Source: Glycine soja (taxonomy: Eukaryota; Streptophyta; Magnoliopsida; Fabales; Fabaceae). From it: a stretch of DNA of 64,000 nucleotides. The position numbers and the translations under genes were made by a program. Location of the stretch: positions 29,166,850 to 29,230,849 of the forward strand of contig NC_041007.1 in NCBI RefSeq assembly GCF_004193775.1, given 5' to 3'. How positions within the stretch are numbered: the first letter of the stretch is position 1; each line of letters opens with the position of its first letter. Of this stretch, positions 37,260 through 47,036 are shown one piece after another. The notes under the pieces were generated by a model. That model was not told where the DNA came from. It worked only from the letters and a program-made list of their open reading frames with translations, and made no database searches.

Positions 37260-38763
37260 CTTAGGGAGTTTTTCTTTTCCTATCTCCATCTTTGCTTTTA
37301 TTACACTTGTCCGATTCTCTTTGATGATTTAATTGTTTTTAATCTTTTAATTCTGCTACATTGAGGACAATGTGTTGTTTAAGTATGGGGGGGGGGGGGG
37401 AGTGTTCTTTGGTTTTGCTAGTTTTGCTGGTTTTGTTAATTTGTTAGTTGTGTTAATTTGTTAATGTTGTTAGTTTCGTCGGATTTTTAGTTTAATATTT
37501 TGGGTCAATTTCGTGTGCACGTACGACTTTGCATGTTTTTCTTTGAATTATAGGATATGTTCAAGAAATGGCTAATTGTTTTGAAAATAAAAGTTCTTGA
37601 CATTTTGTGACTTGAAATCCTTGATTCTTCTCTACATGTCATGATAGTTTTGAAAGCTCAATTTGAAAGTGATGATTTTACCTTTGTGAGAATTTGAGCC
37701 ATCCATCATTATAATCATTTGGTGTGTTTTGCCCCATTGATTGCTTGCACAATAGCCTTGGCTTGATTCTTGTTGATGCGTCCTAATGCATATTTGGAAA
37801 TGATTAAGGCAATTTTGTTCTTATAAGCTTCTAGCCAAATAGACTTGCCTTGAATTAATTCCTTTGATAGCCCTTTTGAGCCTTGTTTCCCTTTCCTTGT
37901 TTTGAAGCTCACTACAAGCCTTAAGTGAAAAACCATGATATTGCCATATCCTTAAGGAATTTTGGAGCTTTGGAATTGTTTTGGGAATAAGTGTGGGGGG
38001 TTTTTGTTTCATTGGACAACTTGTTTTGTTGGCTATGCTTCATGATGTATTTTGGGCCATACTTGATGTACATTGTATATTGGTTAAATGTTGGACATGC
38101 TGAATGAAATGTTGTTTCTCAAAGGCTAAAGAGTAAAAAAAAAAAAAAATTCGAAAAAAGAAAAAGAAAAGCAATAAAGTTGAGTGAATAAGATCTTAAA
38201 TGGCACCAGAATGATGAAACTCTTGGTTCTACTCTTCATGTTTAATTTTTATCTTTACTTCTTTTTATTTTCTTATTTTTTTCTTAATATGCACTTATTC
38301 CCCTTTGCTCCTCTATTCCTTTGGGATTTAGCCACTTATTCCATATTTCTCCATACCTTGTCCTTGGCCCCATTGCAACCTTAAAAGACCTTTTGATCCT
38401 CATGTGCTTGTGTTTATGGGTTGATTGTCAATTTTAGAATCTTGCCAAGTTTATGTGGTGTTTGCTTTCATGGGTGCTTTGAGGGTAAATAGTAGCCTAG
38501 ACACTTGAGAGATAGAGTGTATATCTTGTGAGGCTTTATCACTTTTCATTCTTGAGCTGATTAACTATTTTTCCATGATTGGGTTGCTTGGATGATTTTC
38601 ATGAATGTCTTGACTTTTTGGATCTCCTTATGTTAGATGTTACCCATTCCTTTCATTCCTTGATGTTCATTGAGAAATATGTGAATGTTTTTGTTTGTCT
38701 CCCTTTGATATCCTTGGATTTTGTTCTTTGTTTCATTTTGCCCAGGAGTGCAAAAGGCTAAGT
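37260..38763 (+). other. 3' untranslated region of Athila-like copy 2
   Basis: 1.5 kb without convincing ORF where Athila proper would carry env. Contains a G run at about 37386-37400 and a second purine tract at about 37990-38001, then the true polypurine tract at its end. Confidence 0.8.
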
Positions 38764-38774
38764 ATTGGGGGTTT
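38764..38774 (+). other. Polypurine tract of Athila-like copy 2
   Basis: ATTGGGGGTTT directly before the 3' LTR start TGATGTG. Confidence 0.75.
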
Positions 38775-39946
38775 TGATGTGCCATCATTTTCTTCTATTT
38801 TCTAAACCCTTTTTGCACCATTTTAATTATTGATTGGTCTTAATTGTCAATTAATTAGGAAGTTTTATTATTTGGGCTCATTTAGCTAATTTGATGTTTT
38901 TAATCTAATTTCAGGAATTAATGAAACATTGGGCTTAATCCGGATTTTGGTTGTGGACTTGAAGAGGGCAAATAAAGCAGCGCTTACCTTAGTTAATTTC
39001 TAATTAGGAAATTTCGCAATTTTATTTTATGTTGTTCAGTGTTTATTTCGTTTTGGGCCAGAGTATCGTAATAGGGCCCAGTGACTTTGAGTGACTCTTT
39101 TTAAATAGCTGCCTTGGGATTCGTGCAGGGCATTCTATTCTGTTATGTTATTCATTATTCAGAGCTTTGTTTTAGGGTTTTCGTTTTTCTGTTTTGATGC
39201 TTCTGAGTTCGTAATGCAATTTTACATTTTCTGCTTCTAATTACAATTTCGTTCTTGCTTCTTCTTCTACTCTCATTTACGTTTCTGTTCCATTTTACAT
39301 TTCTGTTCGTTTACGTTTCTGTTCATTTACGTTTCCGTTCATTTACGTTTCTGCTTCATGTTTCAATTGCGTTTTCTGTTTGAATCCATGGAAGGCTAGA
39401 TTTTCTGGTGTTGTTTCCTTTTGAGGACGAAGCCCAACTCTCTTTGAGGTTTCGTTTGTAATGTGGTTTCCTGACAGTTTTCCCTTCACCAGTTATCCCA
39501 ATTTCGTGAATATTAATCAGTGCACGCTTCGTGTTCGATTAATTGCCTCTGAGCCTAACTTGCGTTCATGCTTAATGGACGAAGGGCTAACTGGTGTATG
39601 TGGTGCCTAATCACGTATTGAAAACCCTAAGTTGATTTTCGCTTAGTAAATTGAAATAGGGTTGGATTAAGTGGTTGACTGTTAGGGACGAATTCTCCAT
39701 AACCCAGGATAAGAGAGTGGCTTCTGAATCAGAGGAAACAACCCATTTTTAATATTAGTAGTTTCGTATTCCATTTTATTTGTTCTTCTCTTTAATTACC
39801 AAACAACCAACCCCCCCCCCATCGTTACTGTTACTGCAAGTATATTATGAACATTTGGCTTGTCACTGCTCGTTGGGAAACGACCTAGGATCACTTCCTA
39901 GTTACTGCATTTTCATGTTTATTTGATTCGGGTACGGCCTCGATCA
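38775..39946 (+). repeat. 3' LTR of Athila-like copy 2
   Basis: 1172 bp; carries one extra 16-bp unit of the GTTCATTTACGTTTC-type repeat near 39320-39350 relative to the 5' LTR. Confidence 0.95.
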
Positions 39947-40830
39947 CACGCCCTCGCCTTCAGAGGACTACACGTCCTCCTCTTCAAAGGACTATACGTC
40001 CTCTTCTTCAGAGGACCACACGTCCTCCCCTTCAGAGGACTTCACGTCCTTGCCATCAGAGGACTACACGTCCTCACCTTCAGAGGGATACACATCCTCA
40101 CCTTCATAGGATTACACGTCCTCCCCTTCAGAGGGCTGCACGCCCTCGCCTTCAGAGGACTACATGTCCTCGCGTCCTCACCATCAAAGGGCTACACGCC
40201 CTTCCCTTCAGAGGGTTACACGCCATCACCATTAGAGGACTACATGTCCTCCCCTTTAGAGGACTACACGTCCTCACCTTTAGAGGGTTGCACGCCCTCG
40301 CCTTCAGAGGGCTCCACGCCCTCGTCTTCAGAGGGCTTCTCGCCCTCGCATTCAGAGGGCTACGTGTCCTCACCTTCAAAGGTTTACACGCCCTCGCCTT
40401 TAGAGGACTATACGTCCTCACCCTCAAGAGGACTACACGTCCTTGCTTTCAGAGGACTACATGTCCTCGCCTTTAGAGGGCTACACGCCCTCGCCTTCAG
40501 AGAGCTACACGCCTTCACCTTCAAAGGACTACACGTCCTCACCTTCAAAGGACTACACGTTCTCACCTTCAGAGGGCTTCTCACCCACGCCTTCAGAGGA
40601 CTACACGTCCTCACCTTCAGAGGGGTACACGCTCTTACCTTCAGAGGGCTGCACGCTCTCACCGTTAGAGGACTACACGTCCTCGCTTTCAGAGGACTGC
40701 ACGTCCTCTCCTTTAAAGGTCTGCACAACCTCGCTTTTAGAGGGTTGCACGCCCTTGCTTTCAGAGGGCTACATGCCCTCACCTTTAGAGGGCTACGCGT
40801 CCTCACTTTCAGTGGGCTCCACATCTGCAC
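39947..40830 (+). repeat. 24-bp hairpin minisatellite, right segment
   Basis: About 36 further units of the array at 29263. Because 24 is a multiple of three, several frames on both strands stay open and read as 8-residue peptide repeats; these are not taken as genes. Confidence 0.93.
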
Positions 40831-40876
40831 CTTAAGAGAATTAAAGTCTTCTGCCCTTAATGCTTAACCGAGACTT

Positions 40877-41735
40877 GTGCTCCCGGTTAAGGGGCCAGTA
40901 GTTTCCTTTTATCAGTTCCTTTTCTTGGGCCACCCCCCTGATCCTGGAGAAGTGCCAACTGTGCTAGCACAACCCGAGGAGGAGGCTATCATGCAGCTAC
41001 TATGCATACCGGGGCAAGATTTCACCCGTGCCGCTGCAAAGAGACGAGTGCGGATCATGCACACCAACATGACCACTCTTACCCAAATATGGATGACGTT
41101 GCTACTTAGCAACATTCTTCCCAGCGACCACAATGCCGATCTCCCCCTATGGAAGTATCAGTTGGTCTGTGCTGTCATGACATATGTAAGTATGCACATG
41201 GCTCAACTGATTTCTGATGTCATCTATTATTTGCAGGGATCACGCCCACAAGACACCCAGTGGACCCGAAGGATCCCAATAGGGTCTTGGGGTTTCCAGC
41301 TCTGGTTACGGGTCTCTGTCAGTCCTACAGGGTGCCCGTCCCCCCCAGCAAGGTCACGTCATCGTGAGATAGGTAAGTATGCACATTGCAGGGATCGCGC
41401 CCGCAAGACATCCAGTGGACCCGGAGAAGTTCAACAGGGTCCTGGGGTTTCCAGCTCTGATTACGGGCCTCTATCAGTTCTACGGAGTGCCTGTCGCCCC
41501 CAGCAAGGTCATCAAGCTCCCTACTAACTGAGCTTTCATCAAGAAGTATTGTGCCCCTAGGCAGCCGCAGGGCGAGACACCACAACAGCCTGGGGATGGC
41601 CGGCAGCGGGCAACAGACGCACCGCCGCCACCTTCAAAGCCCCTTAGCTCATCTACAAAAGCTAGAGCGTTGCCTACGACCCGTGGTCGACCAGCAGGCG
41701 ACCAAGTCCAAAGCCAAAGGTAAGCAAAAATACTA
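40877..41735 (+). pseudogene. Decayed 'putative plant transposon protein'-type ORF of element A
   Basis: The segment MTTLTQIWMTLLLSNILPS and the following stretch (YVSMHMAQLISDVIYY) at about 41065-41240 match the conserved core of a domain common in legume retroelement ORFs. The C-terminal part (RALGFPALITGL-like in other copies) is present but out of frame, and a segment around 41240-41300 is partly duplicated near 41390-41460. Homologous sequence in element B is at 54990-55800 with its own breaks. Position after gag is where pol would be expected. The function of this domain is unknown to me. Confidence 0.65.
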
Positions 41736-42108
41736 GGCCCGTGACCGACAAGTCATCATGCGTCCAGCTCAAGACGTTAAAGAAGCGCTACTAGGAGGCA
41801 ACCTAGTACCTTTTAAATTTTTGCTTGTTATTTGATCACCTTTGTTTCTCAAGTCATAGTAGGACACACCTAGTTGATCATGATCCTAGAAATTTAAATA
41901 AAAACAAGCATAAGATCGGAAGGTAGTCACACCTCACAAAATATATGTATGCGTGTTTAGGTAGTGAAAATACCTTAGATATGCATGTATGTAATTTAGG
42001 TAGCAAAAAAATACCTCACGAAATATATATGTATGTATGTTTAGGTAGAAGGTACCTTGGATATGCATGTATATAGCAAAAATACCTCACAATATATATA
42101 TACATATA

Positions 42109-42179
<71 letters not shown>

Positions 42180-43555
42180 ATGTGTGTGCGTGTGTGTTTA
42201 GGTAGCAAGATACCTTGGATATGCATGTATATAGCAAAAATACCTCACAAAAATATACTTATGTTTAGGTAGCAAAATACCTTAAAAAAAACAATAACAA
42301 AAAAGAACAAAAAATATATCTTTCGGCTGAAAAGCCAGCATGCTTTTGAAAAGAAATAACTTCCAGGTTTTCTTTGAAAAAATATTCACCGATCAAAACA
42401 AAGGGTTTTTTTTTGAAAAAAATGTGTATACACCTGAAGGGTGAATGCTGTGAAAATTTTCCCGAACACCCAAAATGGACTCGGATGAATGCATGAATTG
42501 ATAAAAGAACATGTTTTGGAAACACTGGGTTGACTTAAATAAGGAAAATGAATCCTGAGCCCTAGTGTCACTTGACCATAAAAACTTGATGCTTGAGTGT
42601 CCACATGGGTGCATGCATCACTAGTTTTGCATAAAACTTCCAAATCATCATTGTTGCATGTGTGTCATGAAAATAATGTGGGGCATCCCTTTTATCCTTG
42701 AACCGCTGGCCAAACCCACACCTTGACATATATCATGTCCGGCCGTTCTACAAGCCTTGAGCCAAAATCCCAACTTACCATAAACCTTGACCCAGGGTGA
42801 GAATGTCCATCCTTGCCCTCGGAAGAAAACAAAAAAAAGAAGAAAGTTCCTGATCAAAGATCGGAAGAAAGAAAAGGAAGAAAATTCCCAATCAAGATTG
42901 GAAGAAAGCAAAAAAAAAAAAAAAGAGAGAAAGAAAAATTCCCGATCAAAGATCAAAAGAAAACAAAATATACAGAAAGGTCTTTGGACCAGACAATATC
43001 TGAACAATACAGAATTTTCACAAGTAAACAAGAAAAGAAAGAAAACCACGACTTGAAGTGGTTCCCTCCCTGTGATTGCCAACCAAAATCCTGTGCGCTA
43101 GCGACTTTCTCGCCCCGCACTAAACAAAAATAGAAAAGGAAAAGGCCCAAACACTCAGAGCCAAATTCCTCACCAAAACACCATTCACAAAAAGTCCTAT
43201 TGATCCATGATCACGCACGTAATCTTTGATTTGATAGGAAATGATTTGCAAAATTAAGTCATGACATATTTATGGTTCGGAATTAGGATAAAACACTTAC
43301 CTGTGTGAGATTGATACACTTCAAGTGATTTTCTTCTATTTTGTTGGACCCAGTGTTTCTTCTAAATGGTCGTTAAGAAACGAAACGCTAACATCCAAAA
43401 TCTCATTTATGGTTATGAGAAAATTTCATCAGCATACGCTCCTTCCCCAGTAGATACATTGTTTTTCATAAAAAAAGTCATATGTTGCTCTGATCAGTTG
43501 GAGGTTTTGTTTCTTTACTAAAGCATGTTCACATTTTAGTGAAAGATCACCGAGA
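41736..43555 (+). other. Non-coding spacer of element A with purine-rich hairpin segment
   Basis: Includes repeats of the word GTTTAGGTAGCAAAATACC (41950-42290), interrupted by microsatellites, and an A/G-rich stretch (42818-42960) of small inverted repeats. Homologous to 55860-57700 in B. The Lys-rich frames here look like artefacts of A/G richness. Confidence 0.65.
42085..42178. repeat. TACA/TA compound microsatellite
   Basis: (CATA)n runs into (TA)n over about 90 bp; absent at the homologous position in element B. Confidence 0.93.
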
Positions 43556-45250
43556 CTATTTTAGCCTCACAGTTCTCAAGAACTACGTAGGTCTGAGTTC
43601 CTCATCACAAATTGAGGATACGTAGGAGCAAAAGCCTCATTTTTGTCGACCACCCCACCTTTTGTTACCGTGACCCAAGAGTCCAGTGGCATGCGAAGAC
43701 ACTCGACGGTAAGCCGCAAACACCCTTTGCAATCTAGTGACCCGAGAGTCCGGTAGCATGCGAAGACACCTTATGGTTATCTGCACCTCGTCATTTGGAG
43801 ACCCCAAGTATGATTGACAAGCAGAGACCAATGTGTTCATCTGCACCCTTTCCGAAGATGTCAGCATCTTCTGGTAGTGACTATTTTAGTCTCACACCGC
43901 TTTTGCAAGAACTATGTAGGTCTGAGTTCCTTATAAAAATTGAGAATACGTAGGAGCAAAAGCCTCGCTTTTGTCGACCACCCCACCTTCTGTTATCGTG
44001 ACCCAAGAGTCCGGTGGCATGCGGAGACACCCGACGGTAAGCCGTAAACACCCTTTGCTATCCAGCGACCTGAGAGTCCGGTAGCATGCAAAGACACCTT
44101 ACGGTTATCCGCACCTCGTCATTTGGAGACCCCAAGTCCGATTGACAAGCAGAGACCAATGTGTTCATCTGCACCCTTTCCAGAGATGTCAGCATCTTCT
44201 GGTAGAGATTATTTTAGTCTCACACTGCTTTCAAAAGAACTTCATAAGTCTGAGTTCCTCATCACAAATGGAGGATATGTAGGAGCAAAAGCCTCGCTTT
44301 TGTGGACCACCCCACCTTTTGCTATCATGACCCAAGAGTTTGGTAGCATGCGGAAACACCTTCCGGTTATCCGCACCTTGTCATTCGAAGACCCCAAGTT
44401 CGATTGACAAGCAGAGGCCAATGTGGTCATTTGTGCCCTTTCCAGAGATGTCAGCGTCTCCCGGTAGAGACTATTTTAGTCTCGCACATTACAAAAGAGT
44501 TCCTCATCACAAATGGAGGATACATAGGAGCAAAAGCCTCGTTTTTGTCGACCACCACACCTTTTACTATCGTGACCTATGGGTCCGATGACATGCGAAG
44601 ATACACAAGTGATTATCCGCACAAAAAATTTTTGTTGATCCTAACCCGTGAAGTTAGGTGGCAGGTGGAGATACCCAAGTGGTTATCCATATAAACACTC
44701 TTTTGCTATCCGTCGACTCAGAGTCTGGAAGCATACAAAGACTAATGTCGTCTTCTGCACCCTTTGTCAATCAAGGGCAAACGAACCCGTTGACACGCGG
44801 AGACTTACATCGTCTTCCGCGCCTTCTGTCATCCTGACTCGTGAAGTCAGGTGACGTACGGAGATACCCAAGCGGTTATCCATACAAATGGTTTCTGTCA
44901 TCTTGACCTGTGAAGTCAGGTGACATGCGAAGATACCCAAGTGAATATCCGCACAAATGATTTCTGTTGGTCCTAACCCGTGAAGTTAGGTGGCAGGCGG
45001 AGATACCCAAGTGGTTATCTGTATAAACAATCTTTCGTTATCCATCAGACTTAGAGTCTGGTAGCATGCAGAGACTAATGTCGTCTTTTGCACCCTTTGT
45101 CAATCAGGGGTCAATGAACCCGTTGACACACGGAGATACCTTATGATCATTTGCACCTTTTGTCATCCAGGGACAACGAGTCAGGTGGTAGGCGGAGATA
45201 CCTTATGAGGCGAACGAGTTCGACTGTATCAGGATGATGTTGGTTGTCTG
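43556..45250 (+). repeat. Tandem hairpin array of element A (about 330-bp units, then shorter modules)
   Basis: Three to four imperfect units start with ACTATTTTAG near 43556, 43880, 44207 and 44470, each holding the CTACGTAGG module and several stem-loops of the type GCGGA...TCCGC or GCAGA...TCTGC. The right half (44580-45200) is a series of shorter modules built round stems such as CCTAAC/GTTAGG (44640-44658) and CAGAC/GTCTG (45046-45060). Confidence 0.8.
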
Positions 45251-45524
45251 ATTCTGATTATTCTCAAATTTTTTGTAGAGTTTTACTCTCTTCGTCTGGA
45301 AACATTCAAACCCGACGACGCACAAGATTCTTCTTCACTGGGCGGGGGGCGATCAAGTTCGATGGCATGGGGAAATGTCGTGGTTGTCCCACTTTATCGC
45401 TTTCAAGACACTAAAGTTTTGTTAACGCTTCTGATGCCTTTTCTTTCCTTCTGAATGACAGGTTCCGCTGGTTGGGATATTGACCGACCGAATGATGTTC
45501 CGCTCGAACGAAATTAGTGTCTTA

Positions 45525-45573
45525 TCTTTACTTCGCTTTTATCTCCAATAAAAGATAAGTAAAGAGGGGCAAC
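45525..45573 (+). other. Hairpin and polypurine tract before the 3' LTR of element A
   Basis: TCTTTACTT (45525-45533) pairs with AAGTAAAGA (45557-45565); inside it CTTTTAT pairs with ATAAAAG round a 5-base loop. The 3' arm runs into the purine tract AAAGAGGGGCAAC next to the LTR. Confidence 0.75.
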
Positions 45574-47036
45574 TATCATCCCTAATTTTGTCCAGGGACC
45601 ATTGTTTGGTGGCATGCAACCTTTGTTTGACTGCCTCAAGGTACTTAACACCCATCGTTAGGTAATCCGTAAAGTTTCGTGACATTCCGGAAGTCAAAAA
45701 GAAGCATTGTTGCGCAATCCGTAAAGTTCCGCAACATTCTGGAAGTCAAAAAGAGCCTTGTTGCATAATCCGTAAAGTTTCGCAACATTCCAGAAGGAAA
45801 ATGGGTGTCGTTACGTAATCCATAAAAAGTTCTGTAACGTTTCGGAAAGGAAATACAAAAAAACACAAAAGGGGGGGTGTATTTAGTAAAAAAAAGGGGT
45901 ACAAATAGCAACCAGGCCCACTTGAGGATTCTCTCGAAATTAATGAGGAAAATTGTTTTCGTGGAAAAAATCCAAGCCGAGGTGCTTCCGAGACGTTTTC
46001 GTGAGCGATTTTGTGAAGATTCTTCGTCACTCTTCATCGTTCTTTGTTCGTTCTTCGGTCTTCAACCGGTAAGTTCCCGAAATCGAATCTTTCAATTCGT
46101 TCTTTGTTTGTTTTCCGTACCCCCTTTTAACGTGCTTTAACCATTTATTTAAGCTTTTTTCTCACCTAATTAATAATAAAAGGAATTTCAACCGATCATT
46201 TGTGTTGTAATCTTGTTTAATCACTGTTAAAATAAAACCCAACCGATCGTTCATGCAGTAATCTCGGTTAAAACAAAAAAAGGGCAAAATAATAATAAAA
46301 TAATTAACATATCTTTGAATAAAATAATAAAAAAAATCAATCGGACGTTTTTTTCTTTGGAAGTTTCCTTGAAGAATTGACTAATAACAAAAGTGAAACC
46401 AAGGCTCAAATTAACTCACAAATCAAGCTTTGTCCGCAAAAATCACTTGAAACCGTTTTAAGGCCCAACGCCTTAAACGGTACTCTTTGTTTTTATCGGT
46501 TAACATGGACCGTTCAAAAGCATAAAATCAACATATAACTTTACCGTTTTTGCAAGAACTACGTAGGTTTGAGTTCCTCATTGCAATTGAGGATACGTAG
46601 GAGCAAAAGCCCCGCTTTTGTTGACCACCATAAGAGATCATTAATGGTCCAACGCCTTAACGTTTCTCTCCTTTCCAAAACAAGAGATCGTTAATGGTCC
46701 AACGCCTTAACGTTTCTCTCCTTTCAAAACCAAGAGATCGTTAATGGTCCAACGCCTTAACGTTTCCCTCCTTTCCAAAAATCAAAAGATCATTTAATGG
46801 TCCAATGCCTTAAACGAATTTTGTTCGGTCAAAATATATCTTGCAAAAAAAGATAAAAACAACTTAACCAACATTCAGTTCTAAAAGAACTATGTAGGTC
46901 TGATTTTCTCATTGTAATTGAGGATACATAGGAGCGAGGGAAACACCTTTGTCGACCACGAAAAGATAAAAAATACAAAAGGCATAAAAAGACATAAAAA
47001 CGTAAAAAAAGGAAAATAAAACAAATTGAAGACATG
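45574..47036 (+). repeat. 3' LTR of element A, left segment
   Basis: Starts TATCATCCC where B has TGTCATACC (the terminal TG has decayed to TA). Contains four tandem units of about 60 bp near 45660-45840 with ATCCGTAAAG words, four 48-bp hairpin units at 46630-46800 and two CTACGTAGG modules. Interrupted by element B; ACATG at 47032-47036 is B's target duplication. Confidence 0.85.

Larger units (their letters stand above)
29745..39946 (+). mobile_element. Athila-lineage (Diaspora-like) Ty3/gypsy retrotransposon, copy 2, complete
   Basis: 10.2 kb with LTRs of 1156 and 1172 bp (a 16-bp repeat unit explains the difference), TGAT...ATCA ends, duplication CACGC (29740-29744 and 39947-39951), tRNA-Asp primer site, gag-pol and polypurine tract. 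About 15 substitutions separate the LTRs by eye. No env ORF. Integrated into the minisatellite of element A. Confidence 0.95.

Noticed and set aside
37260..38763. Search for an env ORF after Athila pol
   Set aside because: No frame longer than about 70 codons with signal peptide or membrane segments; the region is homologous to the equally empty spacer of copy 1.
41180..41245. GTAAGT ... TTGCAG resembling a spliced intron
   Set aside because: The interval reads as part of the conserved domain (VSMHMAQLISDVIYY) in the same frame, so it is coding rather than intron.
42041..42272. ORFs of alternating Tyr/Ile across the microsatellite
   Set aside because: Translation of (TA)n and (CATA)n only.
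42787..43056. Lys-rich ORFs (also 56886-57186)
   Set aside because: They follow from A/G-rich spacer sequence; the two homologous regions do not keep a common frame.
46829..47035. Hydrophobic small ORFs in the Ogre-like LTRs (also 47039-48401 and the identical set at 59734-61096)
   Set aside because: They fall in LTR repeats and are identical between LTRs only because the LTRs are; no coding signal differs from background.
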